NCBI GenBank assembly: GCA_036513415.1
Contig: DATBZA010000013.1
Span: 1 to 40,652, forward strand
Reading direction: 5' to 3'
Length of the DNA stretch: 40,652 nt
Origin: 40CM-4-68-19 sp036513415
Lineage (GTDB): Bacteria > Myxococcota > Myxococcia > Myxococcales > 40CM-4-68-19
In this document: positions 30,814-39,457 of the stretch, piece after piece
How positions within the stretch are numbered: the stretch's first letter is position 1
Layout of the letters: each line of letters starts with the position of its first letter
Program-made: the position numbers and the translations under genes
Notes under the pieces: generated by a model
Database searches by the model: none
Seen by the model: only the letters and a program-made list of their open reading frames with translations
What the model was told of the DNA's origin: nothing

Positions 30814-31272
30814 AGCGGCCTTCTCGACGCTCGAGTTTTTCAGCCACTCCGGCACGCGGTCCTTGCGGTAGATGAAGATGGCGTCGTAAGGGCACGCCTT
30901 CTCGCATTCGCGGCAGCCGGTGCAATTCTTCTCGATCACGCTGACCACGCCGAGGAAGCTGTTGGGGTCCTTGACGTGCACCATCTCCAGGGCCTCGAAC
31001 GGGCAGCGCTCGACGCACTTCTCGCAGCCCGTGCAGGCCTGCTCGTAGACGAAGGCCAGCGGGCGCTCGTTCTTCTTCAGCATGTGCTGCACGTTGCCGT
31101 ACTGGTCGAGGATGGCATCCACCGGGCAGACCGGGCCGCAGGCGCCGCAGTCGATGCACAGGTCCGGCCAGATGATGTGCAGCCCCTTGCGCTCGCCCGT
31201 GATCGCGTCGGTGGGACAGCGCTTCACGCACGCCGTGCAGCCGATGCAGGTCTCGATGATGCGAAAGGCCAT
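30811..31272 (-). CDS. Ferredoxin-like protein with four 4Fe-4S motifs
   Basis: The 153-residue product, started at ATG 31270-31272 because the first motif follows at once, contains four CxxCxxCxxxCP motifs: CIGCTACVKRCP (from residue 9), CIDCGACGPVCP, CTGCEKCVERCP and CTGCRECEKACP. Each can hold a [4Fe-4S] cluster, so it is a double bacterial ferredoxin (tandem 2x[4Fe-4S]). It is a cytoplasmic electron carrier. It lacks the FAD/NADPH reductase domain of BoxA, so it is not the missing box reductase component, although it could donate electrons elsewhere. The reading frame stays open upstream to 31338 without homology. Confidence 0.88.
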   Translation of the reverse strand: MAFRIIETCIGCTACVKRCPTDAITGERKGLHIIWPDLCIDCGACGPVCPVDAILDQYGNVQHMLKKNERPLAFVYEQACTGCEKCVERCPFEALEMVHVKDPNSFLGVVSVIEKNCTGCRECEKACPYDAIFIYRKDRVPEWLKNSSVEKAA

Positions 31273-31401
31273 CGACCGTCCTCTATACAGGCAATCGGTA
31301 GAGCATCCAAGACGCCGGTGACCCACACGTCCGCCCACACGGGGACGTCCAGAGGAACGCGTTCAGCGTCGCGTTCCCGCTCGGCAGCGCCTTCGCCAGC
31401 G

Positions 31402-32055
31402 TCATCCGCGGCCCCCCACGGTGAGCGAACGCGCATCGCGGAGCAGGCGGTCCCGGTCGTCCGCATCGTAGTAACCGCGGATGCGACCCATGCGGTCCAC
31501 CAGGACCAGCCGCTCGCCGTGCATGATGTCGAACGCCGCCAGGCGGGGGTCGACGTCCTCGCGCGGCACCTTGGCCATCGCGGTGTGGAAGCCCCGGACC
31601 ACCGTCCGCTCCACTTCCCGTTGGTCGCCGGTGAGCGAGCGCCAGAGGCTGGGGCGCGCGCCGAAGGTCACGGCGTACTGCCGGAGCTTCTCCGGCGTGT
31701 CCCGCTCCGGATCGACGCTGATCGAGAGCAAGCCGATGTTGCCCCCCTGCTCGGCGGGGATGAGACGGTCCTGGAGCTTCTTCATCTTGGCCTGCAAGCG
31801 CGGGCACGCGTCGGCGCAGGAGGTAAAGACGAAGTCGGCGATCCACACCCGCCCGAGCAGATCGTCCTTGCGGAACGGCTTTCCGTCCTCGGCCACCAGC
31901 GAGAAGGAGGGCAGGTCGCCGAGAAGCGGGAGGTCGGGCGCCGCGGTCTGACGGAACAGGAGCGCGCCCATGGGCAGCGCCAGGGCCAGCGCCGCGAACG
32001 CGACCCAGCCAGGGTGGAGCACGAGCTTTCCGGGCTTGTCCGCGAGGACCTGCAT
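31402..32055 (-). CDS. SCO1/SenC family copper-binding protein
   Basis: The 217-residue protein has an N-terminal membrane anchor (~15-35) and a thioredoxin-like domain with the SCO motif Cys80-ADA-Cys84 in FVFTSCADACP, plus His179 in DIMHGERLVLVD. Together these residues bind copper. The family helps insert the CuA centre of cytochrome c oxidase in the periplasm, or acts as a thiol-disulfide protein. No oxidase genes are nearby. Length and motifs are complete. The start is 86 bp downstream of the ABC permease stop, with a GC-rich hairpin between. Between its stop and the ferredoxin start (31273-31401) I see no gene. Confidence 0.9.
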   Translation of the reverse strand: MQVLADKPGKLVLHPGWVAFAALALALPMGALLFRQTAAPDLPLLGDLPSFSLVAEDGKPFRKDDLLGRVWIADFVFTSCADACPRLQAKMKKLQDRLIPAEQGGNIGLLSISVDPERDTPEKLRQYAVTFGARPSLWRSLTGDQREVERTVVRGFHTAMAKVPREDVDPRLAAFDIMHGERLVLVDRMGRIRGYYDADDRDRLLRDARSLTVGGRG

Positions 32056-32125
32056 CGCGCGAGGTTATAGTCCGCCAGCGGAGTCCGGGCAGCAGGAAAC
32101 AACAGCCCTCGGCCAAGCGTAGCCA

Positions 32126-32140
32126 CCCGCGGCCGCCGCG
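32126..32140. terminator. GC-rich hairpin after the ABC permease gene
   Basis: CCGCGG-CCG-CCGCGG gives a 6-bp all-GC stem with a 3-base loop, directly after the permease stop on the minus strand. There is no T-run. A weak terminator or RNA-stabilising hairpin is likely. Confidence 0.4.
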
Positions 32141-32141
32141 G

Positions 32142-32900
32142 CTAATTCGTCAGCAGGCGCTCGCGATCGAAGAGGCGCACGGCGACGGCGATCAGCGCCA
32201 CGTCCGCGAGGGCCACCCCCGCGGCGAGTGCGAAGTAGAAGCGTGGCCCCAGCGCGATCCGCCCCGCGAGCTGGAAGACGAGCAGGGCCAGGAGTGGCAC
32301 CACCGTCATCGCCGAGAGGTTCTGCGCGGCCCTGGGATCCAGCACCCGGGAGGAAACCGCCACCGCCGTCGCGTTGCCGAAGAGCGCGAGCAGCGGGGAG
32401 AGCACCAGCGTCCCGAACAACCAGGCGGAATCCGGCAGCAGCACCTGTCCGGCCACGGCGTCCACCCCCAGGCAGAACAGGGCGGCCGCGACCCAGGTGA
32501 GGGCGAGCGCGGGCAGCAGCGCGGCCAGGCTCTTGCCCAGGATGATGCTCGAGGTGGCCACCGGCGTGGCCAGCAGCGGCTCCAGCGTCCTGCGCTCCCG
32601 CTCGCCGCCGATCGACTGCGCGGCGAGCAGGATGGGCAGGAAGATCGGGAGCACCAGGAACATCGGCAGCCAGTTGCGGGCCAGCGAAGCGGCGACTCCC
32701 GCCATCGCTCCGCCCGGCGCGCGGTCCCCGTACACGTCCTGGACGAAGAGGAGCGCCTGCTCCGGCGCGGCATGGACGAGCCAGGCGAGCAGCGCCACGG
32801 GCACAGCCACCACCGTCGCCGGCAGCGAGACCATCGAGAGCAAGAGCACCGGCGAGCGCCGCAGCTCGAGCAGCTCCTTCCGCAGGATCACCGCGATCAT
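32142..32900 (-). CDS. ABC-2 type transporter permease
   Basis: The 252-residue protein has six predicted membrane helices and the ABC-2 marks: an N-terminal amphipathic coupling helix (VILRKELLELRRSP) and ERERRTLEPLLATPV after the second helix. The motif RTLEPLLATPV is typical of NatB/ABC-2 exporters that partner a separate ATPase. ATG 32898-32900 overlaps the ATPase stop (ATGA), so the pair is translationally coupled. The substrate is unknown; sodium, a drug or a lipid-linked molecule are options. No accessory gene hints at which. Confidence 0.9.
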   Translation of the reverse strand: MIAVILRKELLELRRSPVLLLSMVSLPATVVAVPVALLAWLVHAAPEQALLFVQDVYGDRAPGGAMAGVAASLARNWLPMFLVLPIFLPILLAAQSIGGERERRTLEPLLATPVATSSIILGKSLAALLPALALTWVAAALFCLGVDAVAGQVLLPDSAWLFGTLVLSPLLALFGNATAVAVSSRVLDPRAAQNLSAMTVVPLLALLVFQLAGRIALGPRFYFALAAGVALADVALIAVAVRLFDRERLLTN

Positions 32901-33790
32901 GGCTCGCGCGCCTCGGCCAGGAGCTGCAACCAGGCGTCCTCCAGAGGGTCCCGATGGGGCGTCACGGCTTCGATGCGCGCGCCGGCTCGGACCAGCGCCG
33001 CCACGATCTCCGGCACCGCGGCGCGCGGCTCGATCAAGAGCGTGCTGCCCTTGAGCTCCAGGGAGTGGCAGAGCGCGCGCAAGCCGTCCGGCTGGAACGG
33101 CGCCGCCAGCTCGATCCGGAGCAGGGTCTCGCGCCGGATCTCGTGCACCGCCACCAGCCGCCCCGCGATGAACGCCGCGCGGGAGCAGAGGCGTTCGACC
33201 TCGTCGAGATGGTGCGTGCAGAGCACGATGGTCGCGTGCTCCGCGGCCAGCTCGGCCACCAGGCTGCGCACCTCCCGCGTCGCTTCCGGGTCGAGCCCGA
33301 CCGTAGGCTCGTCGAGGAGGACCACCTCCGGGTCGTGCACCAGCGCCCGCGCGATGGCGAGCTTCTGCTTCATCCCGCGGGACAGCTCGGCGAACAGCCG
33401 GTCCGCATGCTCCGCCAGCCCGAATCGATCGAGCAGCGCGTCGGACTTCCGCTCCGGCTCGCGCGCCCTCTGGAGCCTCGCAAAATGGACCAGGTTCTCC
33501 CGCGCGGTCAGGCGGTCGTAGAAGCCGGGCGCCTCCGTGAGCAGCCCGACCCTCGCGCGCAGCTCCGGACCCCCGGCGCGGCCTGCCAGGATCTCGCAGC
33601 CGGCCACCCGTGCCCTGCCGGCGTCCGGCGCCAGCAGCCCGGCGAGCATGCGCAGCGTGGTGGTTTTTCCGGCGCCGTTCGGCCCGAGGAGGCCGAAGAC
33701 CTCGCCCCGCTCCACGGAGAAGGTGACCTCGCGGCACGCCGGACGGCCGCCGAACGATTTGCCGAGCCCGTGCGCCTCGATCGCCGCCAA
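32897..33790 (-). CDS. ABC transporter ATP-binding protein
   Basis: The 297-residue protein contains all nucleotide-binding marks: Walker A GPNGAGKT (36-43), signature LSRGMKQ (137-143), Walker B VVLLDEPT (157-164) and the switch His194. A ~90-residue C-terminal extension after the ABC core is typical of ABC-2 exporter ATPases (CcmA/NatA-like). The start codon is TTG (33788-33790) with AGGAT upstream. It is translated ahead of the permease with a 4-base overlap. It diverges from the oxidoreductase gene at 33874, and the 83-bp gap should hold both promoters, though none stands out. Confidence 0.93.
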   Translation of the reverse strand: MAAIEAHGLGKSFGGRPACREVTFSVERGEVFGLLGPNGAGKTTTLRMLAGLLAPDAGRARVAGCEILAGRAGGPELRARVGLLTEAPGFYDRLTARENLVHFARLQRAREPERKSDALLDRFGLAEHADRLFAELSRGMKQKLAIARALVHDPEVVLLDEPTVGLDPEATREVRSLVAELAAEHATIVLCTHHLDEVERLCSRAAFIAGRLVAVHEIRRETLLRIELAAPFQPDGLRALCHSLELKGSTLLIEPRAAVPEIVAALVRAGARIEAVTPHRDPLEDAWLQLLAEAREP

Positions 33791-33873
33791 GCGGCGGAGA
33801 TCCTACCCCTCTGCCTTGCCTGGCGTCTTGCCCGCCGTGGCGCAAAGCTGCGCACTCCGCTAGAAGGGCGCGA

Positions 33874-35424
33874 ATGCGAAACCAGGCAGACGTGGTGGTG
33901 GTCGGCGCCGGCCACAACGGCCTCGTCGCCGCGCTGGTGCTGGCCCGCCGCGGGCTCGATGTCCTGGTCTTGGAGGAGAAGGAGGTCGTCGGCGGCGCCG
34001 CGCGCACCGAACGGCCCTTCGCGCGGGTCCCGGGGCTTGCGGCCTCCACGGGCGCCTACCTGCTCGGCCTGATGCCGCCCGAGCTGCTCCAAAAGCTCAG
34101 CGTCGAGATGCCGGTGCTGCGCCGCGATCCGCACTACTTCCTGCCCACCACGGGAAAGCGGTACCTGCTCTTCGGCTCCGACGCGGCGGCGATGAAGGAG
34201 CAGTTCCTCGCCTTCTTCAGCGCCCAGGACTGGCGCGCGAACGAAGCGCTGCAGGCCGAGATCGCCCAGATCCGCGATGACGTGGCGCCCACCTGGCTCG
34301 AGGAACCGCTCTCGATCGAAGACACCGCGGCGAAGAACGTGCGCCCGGCGCTGCGGCAGGTGTTCGTCGATCTGTGCCGCAGGCCGGTGGGCGAGTACCT
34401 GGATCGCTTCGGGTTCCGCAGCGATCTGCTCAAGGCGATGTACGCGGTGACCGACGGTTTCTCCGGCCTCAACGGCGACTGGGAGACGCCGGGCACCGGG
34501 ATGAACTTCCTCATCCACAACATGTGCCGGCTGCCCGGGAGCGACGGGACCTGGATGATCGTGAAGGGCGGCATGGGAACGGTCACGCAACGATTCGCCG
34601 CGGCTGCGCGCGACGCAGGCGCGCGGATCGAGACCGGCCGCGCGGTGCAAGCCATCGCCCAGGCTCCTCTCCGCGTGCAGCTCCGGGACGGGACCGAGGT
34701 GCGCGCGCGCGCCGTGGTGGTGAACGCGGATCCCTTCCGCCTGGGCGCGCTGCTCGGCCGCGAGAATCTGCCCGCCGCCTGGAACGCGCGCGTCGACGGG
34801 TATCGCCGCGACGGAACGACCTTCAAGCTCAATCTCGCCCTCCGGGGGTTGCCCCGCTTCACCTGCCTTCCCGAGGACCGCGGACAGTTCGGCAGCACCA
34901 TGCACCTCTTGCCCGACGAGCGCGAGGTGATACCGGCGATGCGCCAGGCCTTCGCCGAGGTGAAGGCAGGACGGCTGCCGGAGTTCCCCACCATCGAGTG
35001 GTACGTGCACACCACGGTGGATCCCTCGCTGCGCGACGCGGAGGGGCACCACAATTCCGCGCTCTTCGTGCAGTGGGTCCCCTACGAGCTGAAGGGAACG
35101 AGCTGGGACGCGGAGGAGGAGCGCTACGTGCGCCATCTCCTCGGGATCTGCGACCGGTTCGCGCCCGGCACGTCCGCGCTCGTCGCCGACACCTTCGCGC
35201 TCACGCCGCCGAAGATCGAGAAACACTTCGGAATCACGCGCGGGCACATCCACCACGTGGACAACGCCTTCGGCTTCGCCGACCGCCTCCCCTATGCCAC
35301 GCCGATCGAGGGAGTGTACTCTTGCAGCGCGGGGTGCCACCCCGCAGGCTCGGTGATCGGAGCGGCGGGCCACAACTCGGCGGAACGGCTCCTGCGGGAT
35401 CTCGGCCAGCGGCGCTACCAGTAG
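33874..35424 (+). CDS. Phytoene-dehydrogenase-like FAD oxidoreductase (PYROXD2 type)
   Basis: The 516-residue protein starts with an FAD-binding Rossmann fold: GAGHNG at 11-16, followed by the acidic end of beta-2 (LVLEEKE) and GGAARTE. The C-terminal FAD-contact segment (YSCSAGCHPAGSVIGAAGHN) resembles CrtI-type desaturases. No carotenoid genes are nearby, and the protein is closer in layout to the NAD(P)/FAD-dependent oxidoreductases of the PYROXD2 group than to CrtI itself. The reaction is unknown. The histidine kinase gene follows after 26 bp on the same strand. Confidence 0.88.
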   Translation: MRNQADVVVVGAGHNGLVAALVLARRGLDVLVLEEKEVVGGAARTERPFARVPGLAASTGAYLLGLMPPELLQKLSVEMPVLRRDPHYFLPTTGKRYLLFGSDAAAMKEQFLAFFSAQDWRANEALQAEIAQIRDDVAPTWLEEPLSIEDTAAKNVRPALRQVFVDLCRRPVGEYLDRFGFRSDLLKAMYAVTDGFSGLNGDWETPGTGMNFLIHNMCRLPGSDGTWMIVKGGMGTVTQRFAAAARDAGARIETGRAVQAIAQAPLRVQLRDGTEVRARAVVVNADPFRLGALLGRENLPAAWNARVDGYRRDGTTFKLNLALRGLPRFTCLPEDRGQFGSTMHLLPDEREVIPAMRQAFAEVKAGRLPEFPTIEWYVHTTVDPSLRDAEGHHNSALFVQWVPYELKGTSWDAEEERYVRHLLGICDRFAPGTSALVADTFALTPPKIEKHFGITRGHIHHVDNAFGFADRLPYATPIEGVYSCSAGCHPAGSVIGAAGHNSAERLLRDLGQRRYQ

Positions 35425-35450
35425 TTACGCAGCCGACGCAGATTGCTTCA

Positions 35451-36926
35451 ATGCCCCCGCTCGAAACGCGCGACCTCTTCACGCGCTGGAGAGATTCCTC
35501 CCGCTCGGCCGCGCTGGCAGTGGTCGAAGCGGGAGCCGTACGAGAGGGAAACGCCAGATTCGCTGCCCTCGACGCGGGGGGCGGTCCCTGGCGCTGGATG
35601 ACCGGTCCGCACGCCCGGGTGCGGTACGCAAACTTGTCCGAGCTGCTCCGTTGCGAGGCAGCGACCCTCGCCCCAGTGCCCTACCTGGCGCGCTACCAGC
35701 GTGGCAACCAGGTGATCGAGGTGAGGCTGGAGCGGCTGGAGAGCGGGGAAGCCATCGCCCTCATGCACGACGTCAGCGCCGAGCTGGACCGGCAGCGGCA
35801 GCTCCAGCGAGAGCGCGAGGCCCTGTCGCACGAGGAGCGGATGCACGCGATGGGCGTCCTCGCTTCCGGCGTGGCGCACGATCTCAATCACGCGCTCAAC
35901 CTCATCTGCCTGCGGGTGGCCACGCTTCGCGCCGACCCCCAGCTCGGCGGGTCCCACCGCGCGCTGGACATGCTGGCCCGCGTGGTGACCGACGCGGCCC
36001 GGATCGTGGCGCGGCTGCAGGATCTCGCCCGCAGGCGGCGCGACCGTCCCAGCGATCCGCTCGACCTCGCGGCGGCGCTCACCGGCGCCGTCGAGATGGC
36101 CCGCACCGAGGCCGACGCGGCGAGCGTCCGGATCGACGCCGATGTTCCGCCCCTCCCTCTGGTCCGCGGGTCCGCGGCCGAGCTCGCCCACGTGTTCGGC
36201 AGCCTGTTCCTGCACGCACAGGAGCAGATGCCGGGCGGCGGTGAGATCCATGTCAAGGCCCGCGAGGACCGCGGACGCGTCGTGGTCACCATCCGGGACG
36301 CCGGCGAGGGCCTGGACGAGGAGGACCTCGCGCGGCTGTTCGACCCTTTCTCCGGCGTCGCGGGAGAGTCGGCGCTGGGGCTGTCCGTCGCCTGGGGCGT
36401 GATGTCGCGGCTGGGGGGATCGCTCCAAGCGCAGAGCCGGCGCGGCGAAGGGAGCACCTTCACGCTGACCTTCCCGCTCGCCGCACCCCCGCGCCGCGAG
36501 CCGCCGAGAGCTGCAGCGGGGGAGCGACGCACCCGCCGCATCCTGATCATCGACGACGAGCAGGACAACCTGGACGTGCTGCGCGAGGTCCTGGAGCTGG
36601 AGAACCAGGAAGTCGAGGCAATCCGCGGCGGGCCCGAGGCGCTGGCGCTCTTCGGCCGGGGAGAGCGGTTCGATCTGGTGCTCTGCGACGTCGGGATGCC
36701 GGAGATGAGCGGCTGGCAGGTGGCGCGCGAGATCCAGCGGATCGCTCCGGGTACGCAGATATGGATGCTGACGGGCTGGGCGAACGAGATCGGCGAGTCC
36801 GATCCGCGCCTCCACTACGTCAGCGGCGTGCTGGCGAAACCGCTCGACCTGGAGCGGCTCCGGTCGCTGCTCCATGCCTCGCCGGAGGCGGCGGCCGCGC
36901 GGGCCGACGCCTCGGCGGTGCACTGA
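35451..36926 (+). CDS. Hybrid sensor histidine kinase with receiver domain, N-box degenerate
   Basis: The 491-residue protein has a PAS-like N-terminal sensor (~1-115), a HisKA/HATPase pair and a C-terminal receiver. The phospho-accepting His143 is in ASGVAHDLNHALN. The G1 box DAGEGL (283-288), F box LFDPF and G2 box ALGLSVAWGV are normal. The N-box, usually N-x-x-x-N-A, reads GSLFLHAQEQM: the key Asn is replaced by His255. Since that Asn coordinates Mg-ATP, kinase activity is doubtful. The receiver (~363-480) is complete: Asp368-369, phospho-acceptor Asp413 (DVGMP), Thr in MLTG and Lys in AKP. No membrane helix is seen, so it is cytosolic. It may act as a phosphatase or a phosphorelay. Confidence 0.88.
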   Translation: MPPLETRDLFTRWRDSSRSAALAVVEAGAVREGNARFAALDAGGGPWRWMTGPHARVRYANLSELLRCEAATLAPVPYLARYQRGNQVIEVRLERLESGEAIALMHDVSAELDRQRQLQREREALSHEERMHAMGVLASGVAHDLNHALNLICLRVATLRADPQLGGSHRALDMLARVVTDAARIVARLQDLARRRRDRPSDPLDLAAALTGAVEMARTEADAASVRIDADVPPLPLVRGSAAELAHVFGSLFLHAQEQMPGGGEIHVKAREDRGRVVVTIRDAGEGLDEEDLARLFDPFSGVAGESALGLSVAWGVMSRLGGSLQAQSRRGEGSTFTLTFPLAAPPRREPPRAAAGERRTRRILIIDDEQDNLDVLREVLELENQEVEAIRGGPEALALFGRGERFDLVLCDVGMPEMSGWQVAREIQRIAPGTQIWMLTGWANEIGESDPRLHYVSGVLAKPLDLERLRSLLHASPEAAAARADASAVH

Positions 36927-36947
36927 CGGACCTCCGCGGAGCGGGGC

Positions 36948-37889
36948 CTACAAGCCGGCCGGGCATTGTGCGACGCTTCCGAGGAGGCAGGGCGTGATGC
37001 CGAGGCAAGCGGCGGTGAGCGCGAACGGATCGTTCACGAACGTCAGGCAGCCGCCCGGGTCCCAGCACTGCTTGACGTCTCCGTACGTGATCGCGCCACA
37101 GCGGGCGCGGAAGACGTCCCGGCCCGCGCCCTGGGCGTTGAAGAAGGTGGTCACGAAGTTGGTGCAGCCGTTCTTCGGGTCGGGGAAGGCATAGTCGAAC
37201 TGGCCGTGACCGTCGGCGTAGCCGGCGAACCAATAGTCGAAGGAGATGAGGCCGAAAGCGTTCACGCCGGCGGTGAGATCCAGGGAGATGGTGTGCGGGT
37301 CGCCGCTCAGGTCGTAGTAGATCCGCGCCGGGAAGGCGGGGTCGGTCGGCTTGTTGATGCCAAGGGTGGTGGTGTTCTCGAAGTGCAGCGTCACGCGGCC
37401 AATGCCGTTCCGGGCCTGCGCGCCGAAGAACTCACCCTCGAGGACGGGCAGGAAGGGACCCGCCGCCTTCGCACCCGCGATGGTGTAGATCCAGCGCCAG
37501 GGCGTGAGTGTCGCATCGAGCTCGCGGACCATCACCACTTTGATCCGGACGTCCGGGTGATCCTTGTCCGCAAACGGCCCCCAGGTGCGCGAGTCCTCCC
37601 CGCGGCTGGTGGGAGTGACGGTCCGGATGGCGTCGACCAGCGCGAGGATGGCGTCGACCCCGGCGTTGATGGAAACGCCGGTGGTCTTGGCGCTGGTGAA
37701 AATGTCGGCCGGACCGATGGCGCACAGGTTCTGCGACGTGGCACCCTGCGGGACCTGCACGTGCAGCTGCTGCTTCTGCGGGATTGCCTCCACGAAGGCG
37801 ATGTCCTCGTTGGAGAGGTTGCCGCAGGCGCAGGCGAGGATCAGGGTAGCGACACCGCTAGCGAGGCCGGGACTAGAATCCGAACGCAT
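36948..37889 (-). CDS. Lipoprotein of unknown function downstream of the caspase-like gene
   Basis: The 313-residue product begins with a signal ending ILACACG, so Cys near residue 20 should carry lipid, placing it in an envelope membrane. The mature part is beta-rich (FENTTTLGINKPTD, ISLDLTAGVNAFG) and has six Cys after residue ~240 that could form disulfides. I do not recognise the family. ATG 37887-37889 overlaps the end of the caspase-like gene by 17 bp, so it is the last cistron of the sigma/anti-sigma/caspase operon. Its stop is 21 bp from the convergent kinase stop, where a 10-bp palindrome (CTCCGCGGAG, 36932) is the only possible terminator. Confidence 0.75.
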   Translation of the reverse strand: MRSDSSPGLASGVATLILACACGNLSNEDIAFVEAIPQKQQLHVQVPQGATSQNLCAIGPADIFTSAKTTGVSINAGVDAILALVDAIRTVTPTSRGEDSRTWGPFADKDHPDVRIKVVMVRELDATLTPWRWIYTIAGAKAAGPFLPVLEGEFFGAQARNGIGRVTLHFENTTTLGINKPTDPAFPARIYYDLSGDPHTISLDLTAGVNAFGLISFDYWFAGYADGHGQFDYAFPDPKNGCTNFVTTFFNAQGAGRDVFRARCGAITYGDVKQCWDPGGCLTFVNDPFALTAACLGITPCLLGSVAQCPAGL

Positions 37890-39456
37890 AGTCCACCCCC
37901 AGGGCGAATTCGGCGTAGCCGAGGTTCTGCGCCTTGTCGACGTTGTAGAAGAGATAGTTCACCCGCCCGCGTGCCACCGCGGACCACCGCTCCGAGAAGC
38001 GCCAGCCGAAGGCGGTCTGCAGGCCCGGCGTCAAGGTGAAGAAGCTCTGCGAAGGCAGGTCGGGCCGGTTCTCGAACGTGCGCGCGAGGTAGATGAAGGC
38101 GACCCGCGCCCCGAACGAGACCGTGAACGAGTCTCCGACGGGGAAGTCGCGCCAGAGCGAGGCGCCGCCGGTCAGCTCCAGGAAGCGCTCCGGGATCGGA
38201 GTCACGCCGGGGAGCGTCAGCGTCGCCGCCCCTCCGCCCACGGAGAGATCCAGTCCCCAGGCGAGGTCGTGCCCGAGATCGTCGCGCACGGCCATCTCCG
38301 CACCCGCCAGCACGGCCGGTGGAAAGAGGCCGTTGCGCGCCGCCGAGTCGAAGAAGAACTGCCCGCCGCCGGTGGCCAGAAGGCTCCAGCGGGGGCCGGA
38401 AGGTCCTTTCTGCGGATCCTCGCTCAGCGGCCGCCGCGAGAGCCGCGCATCGGCGATCTCGACCGGCGCGTCAGCGAGGCTGAAGCTGCCGACCAGCAGG
38501 GTTTCGCCGTCGCGCTTCTTCACCACGTAGTCGCCCGGGGCGAGCGCGAGGCGGCGCTGATCGCCGCGTGCCTTGGCGACCTCCGCCACCGCGCGGCGCG
38601 ATCCGTCGAGCACCACGTACACGCCTTCGGCCCCCGCCGGGAACACCAGGGAGCCCCGCGCCGGAGCAAGCTCGGTGAGCACCACGTCGCCCGCGCCGCC
38701 CAGGTCGTAGAGGTAGACGGGATGCTGCGCGCCCGCGCGCGTCTCGGCGGTCTCGCCGACCGTGCGCGCGTAGGCGTACGTGTACGCCTCGGCCAGCGTC
38801 ACCTTGCCGTCGCCGCTCGAGTCGGCGTCGCCCAAGAGTCCGGAGGCGAGATAGTGGGTGAAGAACGACGCGCCGATGTCGTCCGACTCCTGCGATTCCT
38901 CGTCCGCGCTGGAGCTGGCGATCAGCACCAGTCCCCGCGGCCGGGTCGAGGCGGCCTGCGCTTGCTGCACGTCGAAGGCGGGAGCGGCGCGGACCCCCTT
39001 GGCGCGGGTGATGGCGCCGGACTGGCAGGAATCGAGCAGGCCGATGCGGACATCGGCCGGAGCGTTCCGCAGGGCATCCCGCAGCTCCATCAGCGACATG
39101 CGGGTGTCGCCGAGGCGCAGATCGCCGTCCTTGGCGTGGCCGGAGTAGTAGACCACCAGCACGGTCTCGTCGCCACGCGCCTTGGCCTGCTCCGCGCGCG
39201 CGGACAGATCGGCGAGCGCCGCGCGCACTTCGTCGGCGGATGCGGCCGTGAGCAGCCGGGCGTCCTCGGGGCGCACGCCTCCCAGGCGGGTGAGGATCGC
39301 GTGCATGCGCCTCGCGTCGCGCTCGGCGTACCGGAGCGGGCGCGTCCCCGCGCCACCCTTCGCGTCACCGACCACGAGCGCGAAGCGGCGCGCTTCCGCC
39401 AGCGCGGGGAGCGCAGCCAGCAGCGCCGCGGCGCAGAGGGCGCGGGCGAAGTTCAT
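37873..39456 (-). CDS. Exported caspase-like (C14) protein with EF-hand-like loop and C-terminal beta-barrel
   Basis: The 527-residue protein has a Sec signal (1-21), then a caspase-like domain with the dyad His107 (VYYSGHAKDG) and Cys144 (LLDSCQSGA). At 210-223 the segment DADSSGDGKVTLAE matches the calcium-binding EF-hand loop. After a connecting beta-rich part (~250-350), residues ~360-527 show alternating strands ending in LGVDYAFGF. The terminal Phe is the mark of outer-membrane barrels. The predicted location is therefore the periplasm, anchored in the outer membrane. Most bacterial caspase homologues are cytosolic. It follows the anti-sigma gene with a one-base gap, so it belongs to that operon and its expression should be under the sigma factor. 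The substrate is unknown. Confidence 0.87.
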   Translation of the reverse strand: MNFARALCAAALLAALPALAEARRFALVVGDAKGGAGTRPLRYAERDARRMHAILTRLGGVRPEDARLLTAASADEVRAALADLSARAEQAKARGDETVLVVYYSGHAKDGDLRLGDTRMSLMELRDALRNAPADVRIGLLDSCQSGAITRAKGVRAAPAFDVQQAQAASTRPRGLVLIASSSADEESQESDDIGASFFTHYLASGLLGDADSSGDGKVTLAEAYTYAYARTVGETAETRAGAQHPVYLYDLGGAGDVVLTELAPARGSLVFPAGAEGVYVVLDGSRRAVAEVAKARGDQRRLALAPGDYVVKKRDGETLLVGSFSLADAPVEIADARLSRRPLSEDPQKGPSGPRWSLLATGGGQFFFDSAARNGLFPPAVLAGAEMAVRDDLGHDLAWGLDLSVGGGAATLTLPGVTPIPERFLELTGGASLWRDFPVGDSFTVSFGARVAFIYLARTFENRPDLPSQSFFTLTPGLQTAFGWRFSERWSAVARGRVNYLFYNVDKAQNLGYAEFALGVDYAFGF

Positions 39457-39457
39457 C

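Noticed and set aside
30811..31272. Ferredoxin gene as the missing BoxA
   Set aside because: It has only 4Fe-4S motifs and no FAD/NADPH reductase domain, and lies 24 kb from boxCB on the opposite strand.
36932..36941. CTCCGCGGAG palindrome between convergent stops
   Set aside because: Short and self-complementary with no loop; not enough to call a terminator.
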